DNA from: CAZMGT01 sp964565895
GTDB taxonomy: Bacteria > Armatimonadota > Zipacnadia > UBA1398 > CAZMGT01
Direction: 5' to 3'
Length of the DNA stretch: 57,888 nucleotides
Assembly: GCA_964565895.1 (NCBI GenBank)
Contig: CAZMGT010000017.1
Location: 1-57,888 of the forward strand
A program made the translations under genes and the position numbers. The notes under the pieces are model-generated. The model did not search any database and was not told the origin of the DNA. It was given only the letters and a program-made list of their open reading frames with translations. Shown piece by piece: positions 50,094 to 57,888 of the stretch (its first letter is position 1; each line of letters starts with the position of its first letter).

Positions 50094-50768
50094 CTACTTT
50101 TCGGGCACCTTGCGCACGTAGGTCACGGCAATGCCGTCGCGCGGCTCGATGGCCACGACCGTGGTGATCATGTCCGGGCTGTTTTGAACGATCTCGAAGT
50201 ATTTGCTCATCGCCCGGCGCATGGAAACGGCGTTGTGCGCGGCGAGTACCGCGCCATCCTTGAGCTTGGGGCGGACGAGCTCGAAGTATCGCCAGTAGTC
50301 GCTCTTGACGGCATCTAAAAAGACAAAGTCAAACTCCTCGTCGAGCGTGGGAATGACCTTCAGGGCATCGCCGGTGATGCACGTGATGATGTCATCCATC
50401 CCCGCCTTTTTGAAGTTCTCGCGCGCCTTGGCGGCGATCTCCGGGACGATCTCGATAGTCGTTAGCTTGCCGCCGGTCTTCTCCAGCCCAAGGCCGATCC
50501 AGATTCCCGAGTAGCCGTTCGACGTGCCCACCTCAAGGGCGTTTTTCGCCCCGCTCATCTCAACGAGCATACGCAAGAACTGCCCGTGCTCGCGGGGGAC
50601 GTTGTGAAACTGGCGCGATGTCTTCTCCAGCTCGCGAAGCAACGGGTCAACCTCTTTCAGCCGCTGGTCCATCGCCTGCTCGTCGGCGGCGAGGGCAAGG
50701 GCCAGGGCCAATCCCGCGGCCGCAAAGGCAAGGGCCACGGCAACAATACGCGCTGCGCGCCGGCTCAT
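50094..50768 (-). CDS. Exported O-methyltransferase-like protein (class I SAM-dependent)
   Basis: 224 residues. Hydrophobic signal segment about 7-28 (IVAVALAFAAAGLALALALAA). The class I methyltransferase fold follows: NALEVGTSNGYSGIWIGLGL (SAM motif I, EVGTSNGYSG), LTTIEIVPEIAAKA, FDFVFLDAVKSDYWRYFELV and KLKDGAVLAAHNAV. This is the O-methyltransferase family 3 pattern with EVGTSNGYS for EIGTFTGYS. A leader sequence on such an enzyme is odd because SAM is cytosolic. ATG 50768 has GGAGG 7 nt upstream, preferred to a long upstream frame. Confidence 0.85.
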   Translation of the reverse strand: MSRRAARIVAVALAFAAAGLALALALAADEQAMDQRLKEVDPLLRELEKTSRQFHNVPREHGQFLRMLVEMSGAKNALEVGTSNGYSGIWIGLGLEKTGGKLTTIEIVPEIAAKARENFKKAGMDDIITCITGDALKVIPTLDEEFDFVFLDAVKSDYWRYFELVRPKLKDGAVLAAHNAVSMRRAMSKYFEIVQNSPDMITTVVAIEPRDGIAVTYVRKVPEK

Positions 50769-50999
50769 AGCCCAACCTCCTTCTCGTTGGCGCTCCCACT
50801 GGGAACATTTGACGCAGGAGAAGATTCGATGTTCAGCTCGGCCATCCCTACGCCCCCAGGCCGGCAGAGACAAGCAAACCGCACCGGCCCGAGCGAAGGC
50901 CAAGGGCAGGAGCATAGGCCAGGGGCGAGAACATGCGCGCGGGCGAACGGCTGCCGCGCGGGCAAAGTTGCTTTTCGCGGGCGGCACGTTAACGCGATC

Positions 51000-52271
51000 A
51001 TGGGCAGCGCGCGACAGATTGCCGTTTTCGTGGCGATGCTCTGCTCCGTTTTTGCGCTGGCGCTTTTGCCGGGACAGCGGGCGCGGGGGGTCGTTGTCCG
51101 CGTGTTTAGCAAGCCCGCGGGGGCGCGCGTTTTCTACGCCCCGCCCGGCGAGACTCTCGCCCGGCCGCTGGGGTCTGCCCCGCTGGAGTTCTGCGCCAAG
51201 CTGGGCGAAGGCCAAGCGGGCGTGCTGCGCCTTGAGCTTAGCGGGCACCGCGCCGTCGAGCGCAGGCTCGCTGGGGCAGGCGCGCACCTTGTGGAGCTGC
51301 ACGCGCGGCTTGCCCCCGCTCGCCCCAGCCCGCGGCCGCGGCTGCCCGCCCTGCGCACGGCAACGCTTGCCGCGGTGGGCGACGTGCGCTTGGGAACGAC
51401 GCGCGAGCCGTTTGCCGCCGTCGCCGACGTACTGCGCGAGGCGGACATTGCCTTTGCTAACCTAGAATGCGCCATTACCAGGCACAGGCAAACGACGCCG
51501 GCGAAGAGCTGGGAGGACGTTCGCGCGGGGAGGGAGTTTGTCTTTCGCGCGCCGCCGCAGGCCGCGGAGCAATTGGCCAAGGCGGGAATCGACGTCGTCT
51601 CCCTGGCCAACAACCATGCCATGGACTTCTGCGCCGCGGGGCTGCTGGACACCCTGCACCACCTGCGCGCAGCGGGAGTCGCCGCAGTAGGCGCGGGAGC
51701 CAACGCGGCTCAGGCGCGCGCACCGGCGATCGTCGAGCGCCGGGGCCTGCGCGTGGCGTTTTTGGCGTGCAGCGCGATCGTTCCCTCATCTTTTGCGGCG
51801 GGGCCGCGCGCGCCGGGGATCTTCCCCCACGCCAGGGCGGTCTTGCGCGACGATCCGCTGCTTGAGGCGGTCGCTTCCGCGAAGCGCCGGGCCGACGTCG
51901 TCGTCGTTTCGCTGCACTGGGGTGTGGAGCGACAGCAGAAGCCCACGGAGTACCAGCGCGCTCTCGCTCAAGCGTGCATCGCAGCCGGCGCAACGGTCGT
52001 CCTAGGGCACCACCCGCACTGCCTGCAGCCTGTGGAGCGGATCGGCCGAGGGGTGGTCGTCTATAGCCTGGGCAACTTCGTCGGCCTGGGCACGGACGCG
52101 CTGACGCGGCGGACGATGATCTTCCGCTGCGCGGTGTCTGCGGAGGGTGTTGCCTGGGCGGAAACAGTGCCCTGCGAGATCGTCGGAGGGCGACCGAGAA
52201 TAACGGGAAGCGCCTCGCTGCTCTTTCGCGGCGAGTCCTGGGTTACAGCGCGCGCCGCGGGAGAATTTTGA
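51000..52271 (+). CDS. CapA/PgsA-type metallophosphatase, exported
   Basis: 423 residues. Signal peptide about 1-28, a short beta region (PEGA-like, VVVRVFSKPAGARVFYAPPG) about 30-110, then the CapA fold: AAVGDVRLG, FANLECAITRH, VSLANNHAMDFCAAGLLDT, VVVSLHWGVE, VVLGHHPHCLQPVE and YSLGNFVG. These keep the metallophosphatase pattern (D, N, H ligands). CapA-type proteins help make or anchor poly-gamma-glutamate or capsule. ATG 51000 lacks a clear Shine-Dalgarno. The sequence between it and 50768 (231 nt) shows no gene. Confidence 0.85.
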   Translation: MGSARQIAVFVAMLCSVFALALLPGQRARGVVVRVFSKPAGARVFYAPPGETLARPLGSAPLEFCAKLGEGQAGVLRLELSGHRAVERRLAGAGAHLVELHARLAPARPSPRPRLPALRTATLAAVGDVRLGTTREPFAAVADVLREADIAFANLECAITRHRQTTPAKSWEDVRAGREFVFRAPPQAAEQLAKAGIDVVSLANNHAMDFCAAGLLDTLHHLRAAGVAAVGAGANAAQARAPAIVERRGLRVAFLACSAIVPSSFAAGPRAPGIFPHARAVLRDDPLLEAVASAKRRADVVVVSLHWGVERQQKPTEYQRALAQACIAAGATVVLGHHPHCLQPVERIGRGVVVYSLGNFVGLGTDALTRRTMIFRCAVSAEGVAWAETVPCEIVGGRPRITGSASLLFRGESWVTARAAGEF

Positions 52272-52314
52272 GCGAGAGCGAGGAGAAGGGCGCGCGCCGC
52301 GCTTGCCGGCGCGG

Positions 52315-52343
52315 TTGACAGGGCAGTTTGGGGGTGCATACTA
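52315..52343 (+). promoter_or_regulatory. Promoter of the SorC-type regulator gene
   Basis: TTGACA at 52315-52320, then TGC and ATACTA/CATACT around 52335-52343. Perfect -35, weak -10; a 7-bp hairpin (CGCGCCG/CGGCGCG) lies directly upstream. Confidence 0.45.
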
Positions 52344-52403
52344 TTGGCGCCGCGCGGGCATAATTTAGTCGAGTGAATATTCGCCAAGATTTGGAGAGAA
52401 AGA

Positions 52404-53648
52404 ATGCAAGACACGCACGCGGAGAACGAGGCCGCCCGAAATCGCTTTCGCGAGGAGCTCGAGCACAACGAGAAAAAGCGCAACGCCCTGCTCGCCGCAA
52501 TGTATCACTGCCAGGGTTTCAACCAGCCGCAGATCGCCGAGGCCATGGGCGTCTCGCAGGCGACGGTTTCGCGTTGGCTGCGCGAGGCGATGCAGGAGCG
52601 CTGGCTTGTGCACGCCGCGCCCGTGCTCTCCGAGGATGTGGAGCAGACGTATCTGCCCGTGCTCTCGGAGCACTTCGCCGTTTTGCCGCGGCACGGCGAG
52701 GCGCTCAAGGCGGCGTTTGCGCGGGAGGTTGCCGAGGGCAAGTCGCGCTCGCGCCTGCGCTGGCTCGCGGTGGTTCCCGGGGGCGCGGAGGAGAACCCCG
52801 AGCGTTCGCGCCGGCTGGTTGGCGCCGCGGGGGCGCGCAGGCTCGCCGAGCTCGTCTCGCGGGTTGTTGCCCGCTCGCGCTCGAGCAGGTCGAAGTATAT
52901 TTATCTGGGCATTCTCTGGGGGCGGACGTTGGCGGCGCTTGCCGCGTGTAGCCAGAGCTTGCGCGTGCCCCGGCTCGTTGTCCTCCCGCTCATTGGGGGC
53001 ACGCCGACGACGGCGGTTTTTCCCCAAGCGGGCGACGACGCCAATACGTTGGCGAAAATGCTCACCCGGCAGTTCGGCGGGCAGCACGACCCCATGCCGT
53101 TAACTGTCCCCGCGGCGATTACCACGGAGTTTTCCCCCGACGAGGCGGCCGTTATTCGCAAGTTTGTCGCAACAGACCCCAGCTACCGCGAGATCCTCGG
53201 CCCCGGGGGCCTGGCCGAGCAGGTGCGCATTGCCATTTTGGGCATTGGCTCGGCGAGCGAGGCCTATGTCGCGGAGTGGCTCTCCGCGCGCCCATATGTC
53301 ACCCTGGAGGAGCTGGAGCAGCTTCGCGCCGACGGGTTCCACGGCGACATTGCCTGCCGCTTTTTCGGCTGCTACCCCGGCTTGCGCTCGGAGACCGCGG
53401 AGATCGTCAACCAGCGCGCCTTGGGGATCGAGCTGGAGCGCATTGCGACGATCAGCGCCGACCCGGAGCGGCACGTGCTCGCCTGTGCGGCATCGAGCGA
53501 CAAGGCGCAGGCGATCGCCGGCGCGGTGCGCTGCGGCTTGGTGACCGACTTGGTTACCGACGAGTTTGCGGCAAAGGCTATTTTGCGCTCGCTGGGCGTG
53601 GAGCCCCCGGAGGAGCCGCCCTATGTGCGCATTGGGCGCGGGCGCTAA
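52404..53648 (+). CDS. SorC-family sugar-binding transcriptional regulator
   Basis: 414 residues. N-terminal helix-turn-helix about 25-65 (AMYHCQGFNQPQIAEAMGVSQATVSRWLREA, positions about 32-62), then the sugar-phosphate-binding effector domain (LTRQFGGQ, VRIAILGIGSASEAYV, GDIACRFFGCYP, RHVLACAASSDKAQAIAGAV). Such regulators respond to phosphorylated sugars. The target is unknown. ATG 52404 has GGAGAGAAAGA upstream. Confidence 0.8.
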   Translation: MQDTHAENEAARNRFREELEHNEKKRNALLAAMYHCQGFNQPQIAEAMGVSQATVSRWLREAMQERWLVHAAPVLSEDVEQTYLPVLSEHFAVLPRHGEALKAAFAREVAEGKSRSRLRWLAVVPGGAEENPERSRRLVGAAGARRLAELVSRVVARSRSSRSKYIYLGILWGRTLAALAACSQSLRVPRLVVLPLIGGTPTTAVFPQAGDDANTLAKMLTRQFGGQHDPMPLTVPAAITTEFSPDEAAVIRKFVATDPSYREILGPGGLAEQVRIAILGIGSASEAYVAEWLSARPYVTLEELEQLRADGFHGDIACRFFGCYPGLRSETAEIVNQRALGIELERIATISADPERHVLACAASSDKAQAIAGAVRCGLVTDLVTDEFAAKAILRSLGVEPPEEPPYVRIGRGR

Positions 53649-53658
53649 CGCGCCGCCG

Positions 53659-53685
53659 CAGGCGGGTCACCCGTCCCCCTGTTTT
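53659..53685 (+). terminator. Weak terminator after the SorC-type gene
   Basis: Imperfect stem CAGG.GGG / CCC...CCTG followed by TTTTT, in the 46-nt convergent space with lpxK. Confidence 0.35.
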
Positions 53686-53694
53686 TCGGCCAGG

Positions 53695-54816
53695 CTAAGA
53701 GGAGACGATAAGTTCCTCGAGGCGTTTGTACAGCTCCGCGGCGCCCGAGGTGAGGGTGAAGCGCACGCCGAGGACGAGGAGCCTGCCCGTTCCGGGAATG
53801 GCCTCGAGGCGCACGGCGTCCTTCTCCGTGGTGATAATGTCCTCTGCCTCGGCTTGCTCGGCGGCCTGGAGCACGCTGTGGAACCCCGCGGCGTCGAGCG
53901 GCCCGTGGTCGGGGAGCTGCCACGAGCCGACAACCTGCGCCCCGAGGCGCTCCACCGTGCGCTGAAACGCGGCGGGGTTGCCGATGCCGCACAGGCAGAG
54001 GAGCTTGCGCCCGGCAATTGCCGTGGGCGGCTGGCGCTCGGCGCTCCCCAGGCGGCGGACATAGGTCGGCCGGTGCGTCCCTTGGATGATGGGGCGCATG
54101 GTATGCACGCGAACCTCGGTGATTATTCGGCTCACGTCCTCCTCGGGCGCAAGGGCCGTGTGCGAGAGGCACACGAGGTGCGCGCGGCGCAGATGCGACA
54201 GGGGCTCGCGCAGCATTCCCGCGGGGAAAAGACGGCGCAGGTCCTGGGGCCGGGTGGCGTCGATGAGCACGATCTCCAAGTTGCGCTCCATGCGGAAGTA
54301 AGACAGGCCGTCGTCGAGGATAAGCGCTTTGGCGCCGAGCTCGGCGCAAGCGAGGCGGCCGGTGGCCACGCGGTTTTTGCCCACGACAACGGCCACCCCA
54401 GGGAGCTGGCGGGCGAGCATAAGCGCCTCGTCGCCCGCTTCGGCATAGCCCGCGCGTATCTCGCCCTGGCAGTCAGAGACGACGACGATGGGCTCGCGGC
54501 TCGGGCGGCGATAGCCGCGGAGCAAGATCGCCGCGGGGACGCCGGCGTCGGAGATGTAGCGGGCGATCGTCGCGCAAAGGGAGGTTTTCCCCGTTCCCCC
54601 GAGGGTAAGGTTGCCCACGCTGATCACCGGGCAGGGCATGTGCTCGCGACGCAACAGGCCCGCGCGGTATAGCCCCAAATTGGCCTTTAGCCCGACAAGG
54701 TAGGGCAGGGAGAGCAGGCGCAGGCCGAGGAGCGCGGCGCGCGCGGCAAGCGTGCGCGGCTCGCCGCACACCAAGTCTACCCAGCGCTGCTCGATTGTTC
54801 GTTTGTGCGAGCGCAC
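53695..54816 (-). CDS. lpxK: Tetraacyldisaccharide 4'-kinase
   Basis: 373 residues. PVISVGNLTLGGTGKTSLCATIARY (Walker A region), AILLRGYRR, AGDEALMLARQL, VVVGKNRVA, LILDDGLSYFRMERNLEIVLIDATRP, and a C-terminal PDHGPLD. It phosphorylates the 4' position of lipid A precursor at the inner membrane. Start GTG 54816, with GGAGG 10 nt upstream, inside the waaA reading frame (40-nt overlap). Last gene of the lpxB-waaA-lpxK run. Confidence 0.95.
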   Translation of the reverse strand: MRSHKRTIEQRWVDLVCGEPRTLAARAALLGLRLLSLPYLVGLKANLGLYRAGLLRREHMPCPVISVGNLTLGGTGKTSLCATIARYISDAGVPAAILLRGYRRPSREPIVVVSDCQGEIRAGYAEAGDEALMLARQLPGVAVVVGKNRVATGRLACAELGAKALILDDGLSYFRMERNLEIVLIDATRPQDLRRLFPAGMLREPLSHLRRAHLVCLSHTALAPEEDVSRIITEVRVHTMRPIIQGTHRPTYVRRLGSAERQPPTAIAGRKLLCLCGIGNPAAFQRTVERLGAQVVGSWQLPDHGPLDAAGFHSVLQAAEQAEAEDIITTEKDAVRLEAIPGTGRLLVLGVRFTLTSGAAELYKRLEELIVSS

Positions 54817-56120
54817 GGGCGGCGGTCCTCCAGGGCGTGCACGATCATTTGGGCATAGGCGCGGCTCGCGCCGCGGTTTGCCTCAAGCAGGCGCGCTGCG
54901 CGCTGGGCGATGGCCTGGCGCTCGTCGGGCGCGGAGAGCAGGCGGGAGACCGTTTGGGCAAGCTCCTCGGCGCGCGAGACCTGAAAGCCCACGCCGGCGT
55001 CGAGCGCCAGGCGGGCGTAGTCGCGAAAGTTCTCCATGTGCGGGCCGAAGAGCACGGGTTTGCCGAAGGCCAGGGGCTGGAGGATGTTTCCCCCGCCCAG
55101 GGGGACGAGGCTGCGCCCGACAAAGGCCACGGAAGCGATGGAATAAACCCGAGGCAGCTCGCCCATTGTGTTCAGCACAAACACCCGCGGGCCGTCGGCG
55201 GGGGGAACGGCTCCTTGCGAGCGCAGGGCCGCGGTATAGCCCCGCGCGCGGGCGAGCTGGGCGATCTCCTCCCCGCGCTCGATCTGCCGCGGGGCGATGA
55301 GCAACTGCGCGCGGGGGCGCTCGCGGCGTACGATGCCAAACGCCTCGAGTAAGATCTCCTCCTCGCCCGGCCCGGTAGAGCCGCAGATGATCAACTCGTC
55401 CTCCGGGGCAAAGCCCAGCTCGCGCCTGATATGAAGGGCTTCCTCGGCGGTGACCTGGGGCATGGGCTCGTCGAACTTAGAGTTGCCCAGGATGCGCACG
55501 CGCTCTGGGTCGGCCCCCAGGGCTTGCACGCGCTGGGCGTCGAGCTCCGTCTGAACGCCCACCTCGCGGAAGTTAGAAAACACCCACTCATAGAGGCTGC
55601 GGAAGTGGCGCGCGCGGCTAAACGCGTGGTCCGATATTCGCCCGTTGACGAGGATAACGGGCGCGCCAAAGCGGCGGACCTCGGCGGTGAGATTGGGCCA
55701 GAGCTCGGTCTCCAAAATGGCCAGGACGTCGGGCTGGACGGCGGCGATCGTGCGGCGCACGCACGAGGGGAGGTCGAGGGGGAGGTAAAACAGGGCGTGG
55801 CACTCGGGCAGGCGGCGCTCGGCCTCGGCGCGGCCCGTGGGGGTGGTTACGGAGAGGACGACGTTGGCCTCGGGGGAGAGCTCGTGCAGGGCGCGCACGA
55901 TGGGCTGGGCCGCGGCGACCTCGCCCACGGAAACGGCGTGGACCCAAACGAGGGGCTTGCCGCGGAGCTTGGCCAGGGCGGCGCGCGTAGCCCGGGGGAG
56001 GAAGCCGAAGCGCTCGAGCAGCCCGCGCGCGCTCTTGCCGCCGAACGTCAGGCGGTAGATGTATGCCGCGAGGAGCAGCGGAAAGGAAAACGCGATGGCC
56101 AGGTTATAGAGCAATTGCAT
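54777..56120 (-). CDS. waaA: 3-deoxy-D-manno-octulosonic-acid transferase
   Basis: 447 residues. Starts MQLLYNLAIAFSFPLLLAAYI (membrane anchor), GLLERFGFLP, WVHAVSVGEVAAAQPIV, ILETELWPNL, NGRISDHAFSRA, GSTGPGEEEILLEAF, VFVGRSLVPLGGGNILQPLAFGKPVLFGP. It adds Kdo to lipid A (GT30). ATG 56120 (GGAGA upstream) replaces a longer frame start; it overlaps lpxB by 17 nt. Confidence 0.95.
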   Translation of the reverse strand: MQLLYNLAIAFSFPLLLAAYIYRLTFGGKSARGLLERFGFLPRATRAALAKLRGKPLVWVHAVSVGEVAAAQPIVRALHELSPEANVVLSVTTPTGRAEAERRLPECHALFYLPLDLPSCVRRTIAAVQPDVLAILETELWPNLTAEVRRFGAPVILVNGRISDHAFSRARHFRSLYEWVFSNFREVGVQTELDAQRVQALGADPERVRILGNSKFDEPMPQVTAEEALHIRRELGFAPEDELIICGSTGPGEEEILLEAFGIVRRERPRAQLLIAPRQIERGEEIAQLARARGYTAALRSQGAVPPADGPRVFVLNTMGELPRVYSIASVAFVGRSLVPLGGGNILQPLAFGKPVLFGPHMENFRDYARLALDAGVGFQVSRAEELAQTVSRLLSAPDERQAIAQRAARLLEANRGASRAYAQMIVHALEDRRPCARTNEQSSSAG

Positions 56121-57291
56121 CAGCACTCTCCGCGGGCCCGCCCCGCCCCTCGAGCAGGGCCAGGGCAAGCTCGGCCGTGCGCCGCGCCGCCCCTGGCGTC
56201 CCGAGCTCGCTCACCACCCGCTTAAGCTCGCCCTTCATTGTATCGCGGGCTGAGCGATCCTCAATAAGCCGCGTAACTTCCGCGGCGATCTCCTCCGGCG
56301 ACCCCCGCTCGCCGTAGCGCTCGGGCACGAGCTCGCGATCCGCGAGAATGTTCGGCAAAGCAATGTACTTTATCCGGCCGCGTACGAAAAGCAGATATTG
56401 AATCCAGGAGACCCACGAGCCGGCGTAGACGACGACCATGGGCAGGCCGACAATTGCCGCCTCGAGCGTCGCCGAGCCCGAGGCGATTACCCCCACGCGC
56501 GCCCCGCGCAGAAGGCGATAGGTGTCCTCGGTAATTTCCGCCTCGGGCAGCCAGCGGCGCACCTGGTGCTCCAAGTACGGGCGGGCGATCGTCGGGGCGC
56601 AGGAGACCACCGGCCGGAGCTTCGGATGCCGGCGCAGGACAAGGCGCAGGGCGCGCGCGATAAGGGGGAGGATGTGGCGCACCTCGGCGTCTCTGCTCCC
56701 GGGAAGCAAGGCGACGATGGGGCTCTCCTCGCCCGGCGGGGGCTCCTCCGCTGGAGGCAGCTCCTCGAGCAGGTCGAGCAGGGGGTGGCCCACGAACTTC
56801 GCCCGGCCGCCCGCCTCGCGCAGCAGCCGCTCCGACCAGGGGAAGGGCGTGGCGATATAGTCGGCGAGCGCGGCCACGCGGCGCGTCGCTGAGACCATGC
56901 GCTTGACCCAGCAGCCGGGGGGAATGTAATAAAGCGTTTTTATCCCGCGCTCGTGGGCGAAGCGTAACAGGCGCATGTTAAACGCGCCGAAGTCGATGAG
57001 CACGAGAAGGTCCGGGGGGTCGCTGGCAAGCAGCGCGCGCAGGCGGCGGAGGACAAGCAACAGGCGGGGGACGCGCTTGAGCGCCTCGTAAACACCGAGG
57101 GCGGAGAAGCGAGAGCAGTCGCAAAGGATCTCCGCGCCGGCTTCGCGCAGGCGGCGGGCGCCCACGGCCTGGATGCGCAGCTCGGGCCGCGCGGCGCGCA
57201 ACTGCCGGACGAGGCGCGCACCGTGGAGGTCGCCCGAGGCCTCGCCGGCGACAAGGAGGACGCGTTGGCGGCTGTCGGGCATCGGCGTCAT
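56104..57291 (-). CDS. lpxB: Lipid-A-disaccharide synthase
   Basis: 395 residues. VLLVAGEASGDLHGARLVRQL, GARRLREAGAEIL, FSALGVYEALKRVP, YIPPGCWVKR, GHPLLDLLEELPP, LPGSRDAEVRHILPLI, RIKYIALPNILADRELVPE. It joins UDP-2,3-diacylglucosamine and lipid X. The usual ID.PDFN reads IDFGAFN and the SP.VWAW block reads PPGCWVK, so this is a divergent copy. Starts MTPMPDSR; waaA follows with a 17-nt overlap. Confidence 0.93.
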   Translation of the reverse strand: MTPMPDSRQRVLLVAGEASGDLHGARLVRQLRAARPELRIQAVGARRLREAGAEILCDCSRFSALGVYEALKRVPRLLLVLRRLRALLASDPPDLLVLIDFGAFNMRLLRFAHERGIKTLYYIPPGCWVKRMVSATRRVAALADYIATPFPWSERLLREAGGRAKFVGHPLLDLLEELPPAEEPPPGEESPIVALLPGSRDAEVRHILPLIARALRLVLRRHPKLRPVVSCAPTIARPYLEHQVRRWLPEAEITEDTYRLLRGARVGVIASGSATLEAAIVGLPMVVVYAGSWVSWIQYLLFVRGRIKYIALPNILADRELVPERYGERGSPEEIAAEVTRLIEDRSARDTMKGELKRVVSELGTPGAARRTAELALALLEGRGGPAESADAIAL

Positions 57292-57316
57292 CGCCCCAGG
57301 GAAAGGCGCGGCGAGT

Positions 57317-57888
57317 TTAGGCCTGGGTCGAGGGGTGGTGGATGAGCACGGACTGCTGCGCTCCGCCGGGGTCTAGGGCGCGCCCCTTGCTCCCCTGGCG
57401 CACCTCGCGCAGAAAGCGCACGAGGTACTTGATCTCCTCGAACTGGGTAACCTCGCGCTCGATACGCTCCAGGGCCTGGGTCGTGTTCAGCCGCGAGCGG
57501 TAGAGGATGCGATAAGCCATTTTAATTGCGTTGCGCGCCTCGGGCGAGACATTGGCCCGGCGGAGGCCGATTACGTTAGGCCCTTTGACCTCGGCCGTGC
57601 GGCCGTCAACAAGCATGAACGGCGGGACGTCTTGGACGACCTTCGAGTAGCCGCCGATCATGGACAGCTTGCCCACGCGGACGAACTGATGGACGCCGAC
57701 GATGGCCCCGAACGTAACGTAGTCCTCGACGACGACGTGGCCGGCGACGGCGCTGTAGTTGGGGAGGACGATGTGGTCGCCGAAGCGGCAGTCGTGGCCC
57801 ACGTGGGTATAGGCCATGAACATGTTGTAGTTGCCGATAATCGTCGCGTTGCCTTCGCCGGTAGCTCGGTGGGTGGTCACGTTTTCGC
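57317..57888 (-). CDS. lpxA: UDP-N-acetylglucosamine acyltransferase, C-terminal part (cut by window edge)
   Basis: About 190 residues visible, with the N-terminus beyond the edge. Left-handed beta-helix (hexapeptide) sequence: ENVTTHRATGEGNATIIGNYNMFMAYTHVGHDC, with catalytic H in YTHVGHDC; QFVRVGKLSMIGGYSKVVQDVPPFMLVDG; a helical C-terminus (LNTTQALERIEREVTQFEEIKYLVRFL). First step of lipid A synthesis. Directly upstream of lpxB. Confidence 0.92.
   Translation of the reverse strand, partial: ENVTTHRATGEGNATIIGNYNMFMAYTHVGHDCRFGDHIVLPNYSAVAGHVVVEDYVTFGAIVGVHQFVRVGKLSMIGGYSKVVQDVPPFMLVDGRTAEVKGPNVIGLRRANVSPEARNAIKMAYRILYRSRLNTTQALERIEREVTQFEEIKYLVRFLREVRQGSKGRALDPGGAQQSVLIHHPSTQA

Overview
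The window is a GC-rich chromosomal segment, densely and mostly co-directionally coded on the minus strand. It carries about 40 protein genes and no rRNA, tRNA, CRISPR array or insertion sequence that I can see. It comes from a diderm (Gram-negative-type) bacterium: lpxA (cut by the right edge), lpxB, waaA/kdtA and lpxK lie together, with hldE and a heptosyltransferase nearby, so lipid A with a heptose-bearing core is made. The same segment carries traits commoner in the Bacillota/Armatimonadota neighbourhood: a SpoIID/LytB protein, the PSP1 protein RicT and a copper-amine-oxidase-N-domain protein. Large secreted multi-domain carbohydrate-type proteins are also present. I infer a diderm from an Armatimonadota-like or similar poorly cultivated phylum. 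The phylum is inference, not shown.

Layout. 1-5.6 kb: small exported beta-rich protein, SpoIID protein and threonylcarbamoyl-AMP synthase (+), then a copper-amine-oxidase-N-domain protein and an HD-GYP protein (-). 5.7-16 kb: a minus-strand housekeeping run, in transcription order YchF-like GTPase, rpsF, ssb, rpsR, ROK kinase, mfd, ricT, an FmdB-type zinc ribbon and metG. 16.2-23 kb (+): a DtxR/MntR-type regulator with a perfect operator in its promoter, a small exported protein preceded by a near-copy of that operator, a GNAT acetyltransferase, a secreted DUF5060/glycosidase-like enzyme with a calcium-binding tail, and a P5C-dehydrogenase-type aldehyde dehydrogenase.

23-35.5 kb (-): a small exported CBM6-like protein followed by two tandem paralogous giant exported proteins of about 1,920 residues each. 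One of them is broken by a 10-N assembly gap. This is the most unusual part of the window. 35.5-44.1 kb (-): nadD, obg, rpmA/rplU, a MEDS-PAS hybrid histidine kinase, and an acyl-CoA dehydrogenase/EtfB/EtfA operon. Its EtfA carries a ferredoxin domain, which suggests electron bifurcation.

44.1-57.9 kb: a DUF4091-type secreted protein, hldE and a GT9 heptosyltransferase, an exported O-methyltransferase-like protein, a CapA-type metallophosphatase, a SorC-type regulator and the lipid A/Kdo genes.

Several control signals can be read directly: extended -10 promoters sharing GTGCTA, a predicted leaderless start for the SpoIID gene, a terminator/attenuator between rpmA and obg, and a likely non-canonical ATA start for the acyl-CoA dehydrogenase.
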